Numbered from the stretch's first letter, positions 13,143 through 25,164 are shown. The stretch is DNA of 64,000 nt from Brachypodius melanocephalos (GCA_013398615.1 VZSR01003798.1:11199606-11263605), one strand, 5' to 3'. Notes: a model not told the origin generated them from the sequence alone. Numbers and translations: made by a program.

Positions 13143-15862
13143 AACACTTACAAAAATACTTACTTATTTCAAATAAATGAAGAAATAATTACCATATGGA
13201 TTTCCTACTTTGTGCCATTAAAACTTGATCAAGTTGTTCCTCTAACAGGAGGTCATTAGGGAATGTCATTGCACCCCACCCCTGAGCCTCAGGGTGCTCA
13301 GCTGGAAGGCAGGTGTAGACCCAGGTGGGCACTGAGGACTGACGGCCCAGACAAACTGAGAGCAAGCAGGGACAGAGTGGATCTCTGCCTACACAGGTCA
13401 GGGATGTCTAAATAGATCAGAAAAATTTATGTTCATTTTAGACTATAAATTTGCTCCTGCAGGCCCTGGCATACAACTCTGGGTTGCCTGCAATGAAGTT
13501 CAGGCACAAGAGTTTATAAAGGCCCTGTGGGACCAGGCAGGAATCAAACAATCTTTGAAAGCAGCACGATTTATCTGTGTGCATTTAAAAATATGTAATT
13601 TATAATTCTGTGTGAAAAGGTATCACCAATCACTGATCAGATACTCTTGCTGAAAAGGCCTTTCAGTTTCTCCACGTGTCCATGCTCATTCTCACTGCTT
13701 ATAGTCAAGTGCCCTTGACCATCACTTGGCCAGGCTTAGCTGACAACAGTTCCACAAAATACATACTTTATTAGCTTTGGGTATTTCAGAGTAATGAGAC
13801 ACAGAAAGGAAAAGCCAAAATAGCACAAGAAAATTTGGCCAGAAAGTTCCAAATGCAACAGTTTCAAACCTTTCTTTAAAGCCAAAAAGCCTGGAAATTA
13901 CTAGCAGAAGTTTTCCTTAATTGAATATGCAGTCAAGTAATGTGCAGTAGGAAGTTATGGTGCAGAGATTATTAAGGTTTAAGTGCACAAAATCATCCCA
14001 GAGCATTACCCTTTCCACCAGCCAAATCTACCTCTCTGCTAGAAATGAGATTTGCCAAAACCGGGATGTCTAACAAATGACATCTCCAAGATCAACATGA
14101 GGAAGTGCTCTCAAGAACACAACTTTTTCTCCCCGCAAATTTCAAAAATCTTCAAAAAGATCTGTTTACTACCCCAAGGTTGAAGGTTGCTATCCACCTT
14201 GCTCATCGTTTTGTTCATTACTTCCAGTTCTTAATTGTTTGGACCAAGTCAGGCCAGCTCATCTTTAATTGGAATAAAGAGTTAATCTTTTATACAAAGG
14301 ACCCAGCTGAGTCTTTGTATGTGTTTGAATGTGTAAAGGGCTTTTGGCAGTTTAGAGTATGTGTGGTGTTAGCAGGATTTAGCTCATTAGCAAACCACAA
14401 AGGCTCTGCTGACACTGTACTCTGGGTAAAATACATGAGGCCAACCAACACCCTGTGGACATGTACAGCATAACTACATAATAAACAGGCATTTATTAAT
14501 AATTTTATCTGTCACACTTGTAGAAGGAGAGGGTGAGAAGTCAAAAGCTGTCATATGTTGCAACTAAAGAGGCATAATTAAAATGATAAGTGTCATGTGA
14601 TTACAACCCTTGAAGAATTAATCTAGCATGAAACAACAATGGTATAAATACAACAGCATATGTTCCAAAAATTAATTTCACATAATAGGCAGCTGATGTA
14701 AGCATTTAGACCCAATTATGTATGGTCATACAATAGCAGCTGATGCATGGAAAATCCCTTCTATAGTATATACTAGAATAATCCCATTATAAATGAATGA
14801 ATGGAAAGAGTCCTTTAGAGTCTTTGCACTAGGGTGTGCTTACAGACAAATCAGAATTTATGGAAATATTATGTAGCTTTTACTTCTCCACTAATTTGTT
14901 TTCAAGGTTTAACTTCTCAAACCAGATATTTTTCCCCAGTATCTCAGACCTTTGGCTGTTACGCAGAAGGAGGATTTGTGATGACAGCAGTTACAACCTT
15001 CATATTTGTTTAGCCTCAATTTTAAACAATTTAAGCAAATTATCTCTTAATTTCTACTTTACGCAAATTAGACTTCATTCCTAATATTGTTCTCCCTGAT
15101 TCTCCCTCTGAAGTTGAATCAAGCAGAATATTGCACCTGCAGAAGTCAGAATTGAAGAGACTAACACCCAATGAACGTTGAAGGATAAATCTTGAGTATG
15201 TTGGCTGTACCTGTATTAACGTTTGCTTTAATACTATGATTAGGATTTTTCCTCATAGCCAGAGTGTGAACAGTTTCCACATAAATCAGGCATGTTTGTG
15301 TTTCAGGTTACACTGATCGTGTGCACACGGGCTCTGCTCTGTTTCTCTGTTGACCTCAGCTCTGCTTGCGTGCAGTGCAATGTCGCATCCCAAGTTTCAG
15401 CCTGAGAGCACAATGTGCATCCAAAGTTTTAAACCTGGAAGCACTAATAAGAATTCAGATGCACACAGATTACCTCCTGACAATGACAGAAATAAACTTA
15501 TTCCAGAGAGAAACTGAATTTATCGATTAAGTTTTGGCCCTGAAATCACTTTGGATGCTTGTAAGGTCAATCACAATGACCTACCATATGTTTCAATAGC
15601 CTTCTGTTCTCTTTCAAATTGCACAACTTTTAGTTATGAAGCTGTGAACATTACTACTACTACCACTGGCCAATGACACTTCATATGTTTCTGCTTAGAA
15701 AAGCTGGAAGCAAATTACATTCACTGCTTCACTTGAGTCATATATTAAACAAGAGAAGAAACAATAGAAGTATTATAGCACTGTGACAAGTAAACAATGT
15801 TACCTGCTCCCCGGAATTAATGTTGAACTGTAAAGCAAAGTAGTCTGGGTGCCATGCTAGGC

Positions 15863-15884
15863 AAAAAAAAAAAATAAAAAAAAA
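15863..15884. repeat. Poly-A tract
   Basis: Twelve A, T, then nine A. Low complexity. Confidence 0.9.
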
Positions 15885-16522
15885 TTCAGAGGTAAAAACA
15901 GACATGGAATTATCCGTTCAGCTGATCGTATAAAAGTGTACCTGACAAATAAAAAGACAACACTTAATGCAGTAAGTCTTCAGTAAAGAGGAAAAAAATT
16001 ACAACTTGTCTCCAATAATTCATTTGCAGTGTATGCTAGTAGTTGTTTTCACTTGGGTACATATTTTGTTCTTTCAGTGTGTTGAAGAATGAGAATGAAT
16101 GCATACAGCTCATTAAGCTGATTATTAACAAAGTTCTTAGGGACTAAAAATACATCTGGACTTCAAATAGAAGCAGCAAGAGCTGGCCAGGATTAACACC
16201 AAACTATATTTTTTCAGCAGACAAACTCAGTGACAGAACTGCAAGTCCTTTTTGGGAAAGTAAATAAAGTGTTATATCTCTGGGGAACACAACATTTTGT
16301 TGGCACCAGTGAATTTCCAGGTGGACACTGCAGCCAGGACCCAGGTGTGCTTTCATCTGTTACCTAAGTAGAGCTAACCCAAAAAGTTTCATAACGAGGA
16401 AGCAATAGACTTGCACACAGGGGGGTACCCTGGACCACAGGGAAGTGGCTTACTGCTTTGGGGCCTGGTGGATTGAGAGTGAAATGAGCAAGATGAAATA
16501 AAACACAGAAGTACCACAGCTT

Positions 16523-16573
16523 AAAAAAAAAAAAAAACAACCAAGACAACAAACCAACAAAAAACACCAAAAA
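16523..16573. repeat. Poly-A / CAA-rich tract
   Basis: Fifteen A followed by irregular CAA and CCAA units. Low complexity. Confidence 0.9.
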
Positions 16574-16908
16574 TTCCACCATGATACATCTCCTATCAGT
16601 CAGAAGAGGAAAAATAAAAAAACCCCATATTATTAGGGGGAAATAAAAACACTTGAGAGAAAAACAAAATTAGAGAAGGCCAGACATTAATTGTTTACCT
16701 GGAATAGGAAAGGAGAGCTTCTGTTTAAAGCTAATGCATTTACCCAGATTTTGAAATTTCACTTGACATTTAATTCCAACCACTTGTAAATTATTGATTA
16801 AATTAAGGTTCTAAAAACATTAACAAAGGCAAATGACACAATACTACTTTAAGAGACCACTAGTCACAAAGCTAGCCTTGCTTTCTGAAGGCAACTCTTA
16901 GCACTTAC

Positions 16909-17043
16909 CTTCTCTTGGGAGAATACCCGAAAAATGACACTTGTTTCCAATATAAAAGTGTTTCAATACACTGATTCTGGCAAACTGTGCAAGCTGTGCT
17001 GGGGAATAAAGCCACACCAGGGTCTGTACCCCAAGACAAGAGG
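16909..17043 (-). other. Candidate exon, 135 bp, minus strand (unproven)
   Basis: On the minus strand this segment follows an acceptor ending GCTCTTGTCAG and ends AGAAG|GTAAGTGC, a near-consensus donor. One frame is open over all 44 codons and contains CTVCQNQC; the frame starting at the first base meets a stop at codon 27. The length is a multiple of three. No protein family is recognised. An open frame of this length is expected by chance about one time in eight per frame. Confidence 0.2.
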
Positions 17044-17507
17044 CTGACAAGAGCAGATCTTTAAGACATCATCTCTGTGCAGAACAGGTGAGGGGTGAGG
17101 CAGCCCCCCAGCACAGCTCCACCAGGCTGCTGGGCTCTGCAACCTCATAAACCACAAGATGAGCCAGGGAATTGGTCCAGGATACACCACTAGGATTGGC
17201 CCTGTGGGGACCCATTCTGCCATGAAGGGTTTATCGGACCTTGTTTATATCCTTTCTACTCATGGACATGCCTTTAAAGAGAAAATTTCCATAAAAGCTC
17301 ATGTATTAATACAGACATGGGTCCTATTCCCATGCAGAGAGAAGTTCAGGGAAGTTCCCCATAAATGAGATGAGAAAATTCTCTTCAGCCAAGGATCCAT
17401 TTTAACTCCTTCAATTTTCAGCTAATTTTTTTTTCAATAGACACAAAATAATAGCTCATTACCAAAGAGTAAAGTGAGTTTTTCCTATTCTACCCTACCC
17501 CACTCAG

Positions 17508-17551
17508 GATTTGATGCATGTGATGGTGCACTGGGGGGCTGTGTGTGCATG
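17508..17551 (+). other. Candidate exon with two strong donors (unproven)
   Basis: A long pyrimidine tract ending CTACCCCACTCAG makes one of the best acceptors in the window. The first donor is GCATG|GTGAGTAC, giving a 44-bp exon with two open frames. A second donor, CAAAG|GTAAGGAG, would extend it to 17607 (100 bp), but then no frame stays open. An alternative-5'-splice-site exon, coding or poison, is possible. Chance is the competing explanation. Confidence 0.22.
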
Positions 17552-17607
17552 GTGAGTACAAGAGACTTGGCAATGGGTTTGATCATTTAAAGGCTTCAGC
17601 CTCAAAG

Positions 17608-19254
17608 GTAAGGAGACACTGCACGCAGGTATTCCTGCATGAAATCTCATCTTTACCAAACAAGTCCACACATTTGGACCTGGAACCAGTAACAGCTGTG
17701 CCTAAGCGAATGTTATTAAGAAAGGAAATAACGAATTGGGAAGTATTTGAAGTTCTGACCTTTCACCCCCAGCACTATGACTCAAGCTCACCCTGAAGAC
17801 CCGACTATGATCTATCAGTGATTTCTGGTTTAGATCCCCAGGAGTTAATTTGTTTCACACTGGGAGAAGTGGCTTGATATAGTTTAAAAACTGGAGTATT
17901 AGTAACAGCACATTACCTATTTGTGCAAAATCATGCACGTGAGCTTGCATTAAGCACTGAATAAAATGGCAATATATACAAGGCTCAGGAAATACTAAAT
18001 TGAAAAACACTAAATGAATTTTGAGAATATGAATTAGAACAAATTATTTTTTTCTCAGTAGAAAAGTCTCGAACAAATGAGCAACAAAGTATCACTGGAC
18101 TTCATGCCATTAAAATTAAAGTAATATCTAATGAATTTACAAGTAGTGGACACTTCAAAGGCCACTTTATGACATCTTTCAAAAATATTGCTCCATTAGA
18201 GATGGATTTTATCAGTTAGAAGGGTGACATTACTCACTATTAATGAAATATAGCAGAACACTCGAGGATGGACATATTTAATTTTAAATGAAATAATTTT
18301 TTATGTTTTCATGGATAATAAAGAACATTCCCTCTGAGTGGGGAAAAACGCTAAGGAGCCAAAGGTTATGAGAGGATCATTTAGTGATGTTGTAAAATCC
18401 TGGCAGCACCAAAGTGGTAATAAGTATTACATGTTCCCTTCTTAATAATTGTAGAAAGACTACACACCAGAGCGTCATTCATGCAGTTCACTTGATCTCC
18501 ATTAAACTGAACAGATTTTTTCCTTTACTTCTCCTCAAATTTTGATGTTAAGTAAATATTTTAATTTTTCTTTGTCTACATCATAAAAGCCTCACACATT
18601 ATCTAAGTAGCCAAGATGAAGGGATAATGTTTTATCAGCAGCTTTTGCCCTCCTAACTGTTGTTTAAGAAGAATTCTGAGATAAAAAGGAAAGGTTATTA
18701 CACTTGGACAACCTTAATTCTTCAGGGAAAGATGCAGAGTTTAATAACAGCAGTCAGCCATCTGCTGCTCCCAAGGTTTGCATGCAGATGGAGCAGCCCT
18801 GCAATTGTGTCAGCTCAGAGATAGCAGATATCCCTTCCAGGACTGTGAAAAAACCCTGCCAGGGCATAATCCCTTCTCACCAGCAGTCCAGGCTCAAGGA
18901 GCACTGGGACCCTGGGTGCCACTGCTGTGAAGCCCTAATCTTCACTAATATGGCTGCATCAAGGCTGTAATCTCCCATTCTAAAGGACGGACTAAGTTGG
19001 ATTCTCATTTTAATGCCGTGAGTTTAAAGAAAAGTTAACAGATTAAAGGTTCTTATTATCTTTAAGTTTAGCAAGTAGCTGTCCGCATGGCACAGAGCAT
19101 GTCAGTTGGGAATGGAATGTTGTAGGAGACACATGTACCAGTTTTCCCACAATTTTATTGGTTGTTACAAGGAAAGGAGGTGGCAGGCTGGAAGCCCAGA
19201 CCTGGGGTGTAGACCCAGATCTTGGCCAAGGCACCAGGAATTGACAAGTTTACA
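17608..19254. other. Unique non-coding segment
   Basis: No gene or repeat recognised. An 88-codon + strand frame at 18704-18970 has no known relative. The sequence becomes less AT-rich towards the CR1 insertion. Confidence 0.5.
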
Positions 19255-19752
19255 TTGCAAAGAGATATGGATACACTGCAGATAGTCCAAAAAAGGGTCA
19301 TGAATGTGATTGAGGGATAGAAAGGGCAGGATCCCTTCTCTGAGGAAAGGCTGAGAGGTCTGGGGCTGTTTAGCCTGGAGAAGAGGAGGGTTGGGCGGAT
19401 CTTACCAATGTATCTAAATACCAGAAGGGACTGTGCAAGCAGGACTGAGCCAGGCTCTTTCCAGTGGTGCCCAGTGACAGGACATGAGGCAATGGACAAA
19501 AACAGAGACACGGGAGGTTCTGTATGAACATCAGAAAACAATTTTTTATTGTGAGGGTGACCAAACACTTGTACAGTGTACACCTCCCCTACCCTGGGAG
19601 GTTGAGGGATTTCCATTCATGGAGATATTCCAAAGTCACCTGGACACTGTCCTGGGAAACTGGCTCTAGATGGCCTTGCCTGAGCTGGGTGATGGGACAA
19701 GACCATCTCCAGAGGCCTCTTTCAACTTGAACCCATTCTAAGATTCCAAGAT
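19255..19752 (+). mobile_element. CR1 LINE, 5'-truncated 3' end
   Basis: The segment follows the CR1 3' region in order: the CTGAGGAAAGGCTGAGAG phrase, TTTAGCCTGGAGAAGAGGA, TCTTTCCAGTGGTGCCCAGT with GACAGGAC, TTATTGTGAGGGTGACC, TGGAGATATTC with CCTGGACAC, and ATCTCCAGAGG with CTTTCAAC. It ends in two copies of a CR1-type octamer (ATTCTAAG, ATTCCAAG; 19735-19750). CR1 copies are normally 5'-truncated, lack poly-A and end in such octamers, as here. It covers the end of the reverse-transcriptase frame and the 3' untranslated part only, with many substitutions and a disrupted stretch near 19565-19605, so it is old and inactive. Subfamily not resolved. The 153-codon minus frame at 19155-19616 lies mostly antisense to it and is not a gene. 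Confidence 0.93.
19735..19750 (+). repeat. CR1 terminal octamer repeat
   Basis: Two head-to-tail octamers, ATTCTAAG and ATTCCAAG, at the 3' end of the CR1 copy, which fix its orientation as +. Confidence 0.85.
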
Positions 19753-22018
19753 TAATAAAACTTAAAAATTTTATCTAAGTTGATATTCATTGGGAATTCA
19801 GTTGTCAGGAACAATCTTACACATTGGATGAGTTTCAGAAAGTGCTTCACCCAAGGAGACATCACACATTTATTCATGCAACCTCTCAGAGTTTTTTGAT
19901 ACCCATATTTCCAACAAAGTGATCTCTTTAGACCATGAATAGAAAGAGGTGGAAATGTATTTTTCCTGAAATTTCTCTGCTGGAGTCAGTATATATTTCT
20001 GAGAACATTAAGCTGAGGGTCACAGTGCTGGGCACAGATTTCCCACAGAAATACTGGAAACATTTTTTTCCTCAGGTTTACAGAAGTGTGAACTCCATCA
20101 GAGCATCAGCTAAAATGACCAGTGCAGTGTGGGAAACTGGAGCCAAATCTATCCTTTTTCTTATGGAGCTGCCACAGCAGCTGCTTTTTTCATCAGCAGC
20201 AACACTACTGGGGATGCTAAGGGAGCAATAAGAAATTTTCTGGGTTTTTTACGCCTTTGCATCAGTACAAATGACCCTGTGTACTGTATCATTCAAAGGC
20301 AAAGAAACTCAGGAATGTCAAACTTCCAGGGACAACTCATAGGAAAGGGGAGTAGAAAACTTATTCTCATCCTTTAATTTTTTAACTAGCTAGCATCAAA
20401 TAAAGATTACCATAACAAAGTGTAATTTGGATCTGAATTGATCAAGGTAAGAGTAAGAACCTGTGATGTTTGAACTTGAGTTTTTCTAAGGTTTGCTCTA
20501 GGCCCCACTGGTGTTCTGTAAAGAGGATATGGACCATCCTATTGCATTTTCACTTGCTGCCTGAAATAAAAAGACATAAGTCAATGTCCCTTTTCAAAGT
20601 GTGGATGCCAACACAAAATCTCACACTGCGACATATTAAAAACAAATTGCTGTATACAACACCAAAGAGATTTTTCCATACTGAGACAGTATTTGTGATC
20701 CTAGACACTTAGAGAACACCAAGCACAGGGTTCCGGGAGTAACAGAAGCTAGTGAGAGAGCTGCAATTAAGTATTTCCCCAAACCCTTGACAAGGCACTG
20801 AAGCAGCATCCTCCTTTAGGTTTGGGAAAGGAGAAAATACAATCTCTATTCATTTTATACTGTTGGTCTATGAAGTGCAGATGATTACCATTGCCTTCTT
20901 TAAGGCAGAAAGATATGAACTTCATCTGACATTCTGAGATAGTCTAAGTCAATATTATCATTGAATGATACCCACTGATCAACCAAGTGAAGCAGCAAAA
21001 AAATGGATTCCAGCTTTAGGAAAAACTTGCTTGGGAAACTGCAAGCCTGGCTTGGCCTGGCTTGGCAAAGCTGAATTCTTTGTGCATTGGCTGGGTTATA
21101 ACTGCAGCCTGCACAGCCAAATGCAGACAACTGTAGCCTAGACTTAGAAGCATACTGCAGTTAAAATAGCTTCCTGACCAAGATTTCACTTAGTGAGGTC
21201 AGTAGTTGAAGCTTGACCTGGCTTGAGTGGACTGAGCCAATAATAAGGTTTGATATAGTTATGTGGTCAGACAAAACACTAATTAATTACAGCTCTGCCA
21301 GAAGCTTGACTTTCTAATGAGAGGTTGGTTGTAGCATTACTGTTTCCCTAATCTCTCTTGCTTTTTGGTTTAACACACTTTAATGGAGAAGAAAAATAGA
21401 TTAGAAGTAAGGAGGGGAAAGCGACTGAAGTAAAGCATGGAACCGAATCCCAGCAGGTCCAGAGAGCTCAGAGTGGTAGAAGTACCTTCTAAACCAAGAG
21501 CTGCTTTTTGTGCTGGCTGCCCAGATCTGCCTCACAGACAACACTGTAAAGCTTTTTATAATACCTTTATGGTACACAGATGGTTTATTCCTTGAAGCAG
21601 CAGGGAAAAAGATCTATAATAAATCATCACACAGGACTCCTTTAAGGTATGTGATAAGTATGGTGAACTAGGACTGAATTCTGGATAATAGTAGTGAGCC
21701 AGGAAACAAAAATAATGGTTACATAGCTCAAATTAATGTATCCCTTTCTGAAACCAAAAGTACACTATGATAATTCATTAGAAACATGGATATTTCTTTT
21801 AATTTCTTTCCTGCTCTACACAAGAAGGTGACTACTATTGATCAAGGGCTGTCCTCGAGTGAAGTTGTTTATTCATGTCCCACTAAAAAGTATTGTAAGT
21901 CATCTATTGCCAGTTAATCAAATAAACTTCTGTAAACTTCCAGTAATTTTATCCTCACCTAAAATAAGTGTTCTATTTTCAGCTTTCATTTGACTTTGCT
22001 GAACAGTAGAGGGAGATT
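19753..22018. other. Unique non-coding segment
   Basis: No gene recognised. At 20390-20446 a strong acceptor (CCTTTAATTTTTTAACTAG) is followed 57 bp later by a strong donor (ATCAAG|GTAAGAG), but every frame between them has a stop. A short GCCTGGCTTG tandem occurs near 21046-21065. Confidence 0.45.
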
Positions 22019-22039
22019 TCAAGCATTATCAATAGTGTG

Positions 22040-22400
22040 GGTCCCTGGCTGCAACAAATAACTACCACCAAGAAAGCTATTTTTATATAACAGGCACTGG
22101 ACTAGAGGTGTTTTTTCCATTTGGTACAGGTTATATATTGCCTTCATTACCATGGCATCCAGGCAGCTTTCATTAATACATAAATGAACACTACTAACTT
22201 GCCACATGCAGTTGGCTCCTCTGAGCATCTCCCAGGAGAAAATCATGTATTCAACATGTGCATGCAACATGAGTTTTTCTTTGTTCATTGTTGACAATAA
22301 TCTATCAGCCTGCAATCTTAAATATTCATAATCAAGTGTTTTATCAAAATTACATTCCATTCTAATCTTAGCTTTAGAAATAGAAAGAAAATTCAATCAC
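22040..22400. promoter_or_regulatory. Candidate conserved non-coding element
   Basis: AT-rich block dense in homeodomain-type cores (ATTAAT, TATTCATA, CATAATCAA), with a paired SOX-like ATTGTTGACAAT at 22287-22298. A 125-codon minus-strand frame spans it (22019-22396) but matches no family I know. The texture is typical of vertebrate developmental enhancers. Conservation cannot be tested from one sequence. Confidence 0.3.
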
Positions 22401-22460
22401 ATTTTCTAATCATGCCCACTGTTTAAAGAAATTCCCCAAAAATTTAACTTGCTCCTCAGA

Positions 22461-22691
22461 GTCAGCTGACATGTCCTAGACTCATCTTTAGATGCTTCTT
22501 GTACTGCAATAATTGCAGTAACAATCTCTACAGAGAGGAGAGCCCATTATTCACATTTACAGGCTATTTAAACATTGTCAGCATTAGATAAATGACAGCA
22601 TGTGCTCGCTGCTGTACACGAGCCCCAACCCTGAGTCAGGGGCCCAAGTCTCACTCTCTGAATGCTTCAAGTCAAAGCACTGCTTTGACTT
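22461..22691. promoter_or_regulatory. Cluster of four short palindromes, AP-1-like site included
   Basis: Within 231 bp: GTCAGCTGAC (22461-22470, perfect, contains CAGCTG); arms TACTGCAA / TTGCAGTA with a 3-base centre (22502-22520); CCCTGA-G-TCAGGG (22629-22641), which contains the AP-1 core TGAGTCA; and arms AAGTCAAAGCA / TGCTTTGACTT with a 1-base centre (22669-22691). Dyad sites like these suit dimeric transcription factors. Function is inferred. Confidence 0.35.
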
Positions 22692-22994
22692 AATCCAGAA
22701 AAATATTTAAAACACACATTTCAATTTTGGGTACTTTATTCAAATCTGAAGGCAACTAGTGACAGAAACACCCTAGAAGATTGATACGGTTTGAAGCATG
22801 TTATGTATGGCTTTGCTCTTCAACTTGCAAGTAATTTGTAAAGCGGGTCTGTCCTGACTATGAAACATTGTATCAGTGTGATTGGAATCAATAGTTCCTG
22901 CACTGTCATTTGTCACATATTTACAAGCCTGAAAAATAGTTCATTTTGTCCTGATCCTATAACTCAAAAGATTGAATCAGAACCCTGGAGGGAC

Positions 22995-23110
22995 CTTCGA
23001 GTGCGACACATCCATTACTGGTCACTGGACTTTGGTGACGCCGCGATCGCCGCCGCGCCACAGAGGGAACGCGGCTTAAAATTAAACCGTGCTCCTCTAT
23101 GTCTTATCTG
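22995..23110. promoter_or_regulatory. Isolated CpG-dense patch
   Basis: About 13 CpG in some 130 bp, seven of them within 25 bp around 23037-23061, including the palindrome GCGATCGC. Flanking kilobases are AT-rich and CpG-poor. It is too short for a classic CpG island but could be an unmethylated regulatory core, a minor promoter or a decayed insertion. No repeat family recognised. Confidence 0.35.
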
Positions 23111-25164
23111 TTCTAGGGCGTTAAAAACCTCTTGTTAAGCTGTATCTCTATTGTTTTGTTGTAGTGAACTTAAAAAAACAAACTTATTTGTACTGCACGT
23201 TGCTTTTAATTGTCCTTTTTAGAGGAGCTTTCAGCATCTTTGCCTCAACTTTTTAACATATTCTAGCTTCCACAATTGTTTTAGGAACAAGCCTGAGCCA
23301 CGACATAGTCAAATTCATTTACAAATTCTCTTTAAGATTCCTTTGCACTCTTCAAACCAGTTTTTATGGAAAAAAAATTTCTTTGAAACTTTCTTTCTTG
23401 AAAGGCTTTTACCATTTACTATACATCTCCCCCTAACGCTGTACTTTGAAAGCTTGGCCAAGCAGCTGAACTTCCCTTTCAATCTCAAAGGCTAAAAAAT
23501 GATTTATAGCCCTTAAGAGAGTGTGGTGCAAGTTCACTGCCATGAGGAAACACTCGCTTTGCCACAGGAACAACTTCAGATTCCCTTTCACAGATCATCT
23601 CCATGTTCTGAGAACTGCCAGGATCTCTGTGCTGTAACTGAGCAGGAGGCAGAGAGATTCTGCACCAACCTTATGTTAAAATGCGAACCCTGATACCCTC
23701 TGGGATACCTCATCCACCTCCTGCTGCTCAGCCTGGAAGTCATCCTCTGCCCTGTTCTAGCCCACTGAACAGCAGTGATCACTAAGTCATGGTCCTTGCA
23801 GATGGGGACAGCTCCTCATGCTTATACAGCTAAACCGGCATCCAGGGAGCACAATTCCATTTCCCCCAGTCCCTCTTACTCTGCATATTTGGCAAAGTAT
23901 TGTTTATTAGGGAAGAAAAGCCCTTAGCATGGTCAAAAATTCAAGTATCAAGGCTATCAAAGTATGAAAGAAATACTAAGAGCCTGTGCTCAATCATTAG
24001 ATACACATAGGGTCTGCAAATACACATGGCCTAGGGTGATAACATTTCACTGTCATGTAGTTTTCTGGTAAACCACATTTTCTGATTAAATGGTAATTTT
24101 AAAACATTTCACCAGATCTACTAAGTGTAATGCAGTAAGACAAAGTGTCACCAATACCTAGGGAACAACAACAACAACAAAAAAGCAGAGTATTAGCTCT
24201 TGGATCAGATCTAAAAAGAGAGTCCAAGTCTTTGTATCAACAAAGAATTCAGTCACCACTTCAGCAAAAAGTTCTCTTGAAGATATTATCTCTGCAAATT
24301 AACAAAACCATCAGAGTCACTTTTCAGAGTATGCAGCATAAGACTGTGTAAGAACCTCAGTTACAGTAATTCTGCTTCCCAGTTAATGCATCACATAGAC
24401 ATGAGAAGAAGCAATGTCTGGAGAGGCTGGATTAATGGAACCTAAAATACAATTTCAGTAGAAAGAGGAAAGTTATACCAAAAATACAATTTTAGGAAAG
24501 CATTGCTTCACTTCTGACACATATCTGACCATCTTCAAAAGTGAAGCAACCATTCCAATGGTGTCTCACGAGAAAAACCCTTCTAATCAGTACTGTGAGC
24601 CAGGTTTCCCTGGGCAGACTTTGCTGTGGCCCTCTCAAGTTGGGTTATACCAGGGGAAAAGAGCCCTTTATTTCTCCAGCTGTAACTGTTAAAATGCATT
24701 GATAACAGTAGTACTTAACATTGCCTCAAAAACTTTTGAGAATTCAATGAGTAGTAATAATGAGAATGAGTAGTAATAATCACTTTGGTTTTCAACTTTT
24801 ACTTGCTGTAATCAAAGGGTGCATAAGGCTGTATTAACATTTTTTACAGTATTCTATAGCCCTGTAGTAGTATTTTGAGTGCAAAAAGAAGGGTAGGCAG
24901 AAGTTTCCACATGAAAACTACAAAAGGACAACACCTTTGATGGCTCATACAGATTTGATTCACTTTGCATTTTCACAGATACAAAAAGACTCTTCAGGGA
25001 TGTTGGGAGCACTAAGCAAAAACGAAGAAGTCAGAATAAATACACTTATGGCTAAGAAAAGAACAGAAAGAAGCCAATGCAATCCCTGGACTCTTACCAA
25101 TTAAGGTAGACTATCCAGATTGGAAATGGAGTAGAGAAAGAAACCATCATGAAAGCCATTTTAC
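23111..25164. other. Non-coding segment
   Basis: No gene recognised. Contains a short CAA repeat near 24163 and a 19-bp tandem duplication at 24746-24780. Confidence 0.5.
24746..24780. repeat. Tandem duplication, 19-bp unit
   Basis: AATGAGTAGTAATAATGAG at 24746-24764 is followed directly by a copy of its first 16 bases. A small replication-slippage duplication. Confidence 0.95.

Larger units (their letters stand above)
13236..16908. other. Non-coding segment; AT-rich motif cluster at 14460-14720
   Basis: No gene recognised. A 122-codon frame at 14105-14473 (+) resembles nothing known and lacks supporting signals. The part 14460-14720 carries many TAAT/ATTA and TTATC-type cores and looks like conserved non-coding DNA, but that cannot be confirmed here. 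A-rich tracts lie at 15863-15884 and 16523-16573. Confidence 0.45.

Noticed and set aside
19155..19616. 153-codon minus-strand open frame, longest in the window
   Set aside because: It lies mostly antisense to the CR1 copy; no protein similarity expected or seen.
20390..20446. Strong acceptor and donor 57 bp apart on the + strand
   Set aside because: All frames closed and no other support; one of the pairs expected by chance.
22019..22396. 125-codon minus-strand frame
   Set aside because: No family recognised, and the block has the base texture of a non-coding regulatory element.
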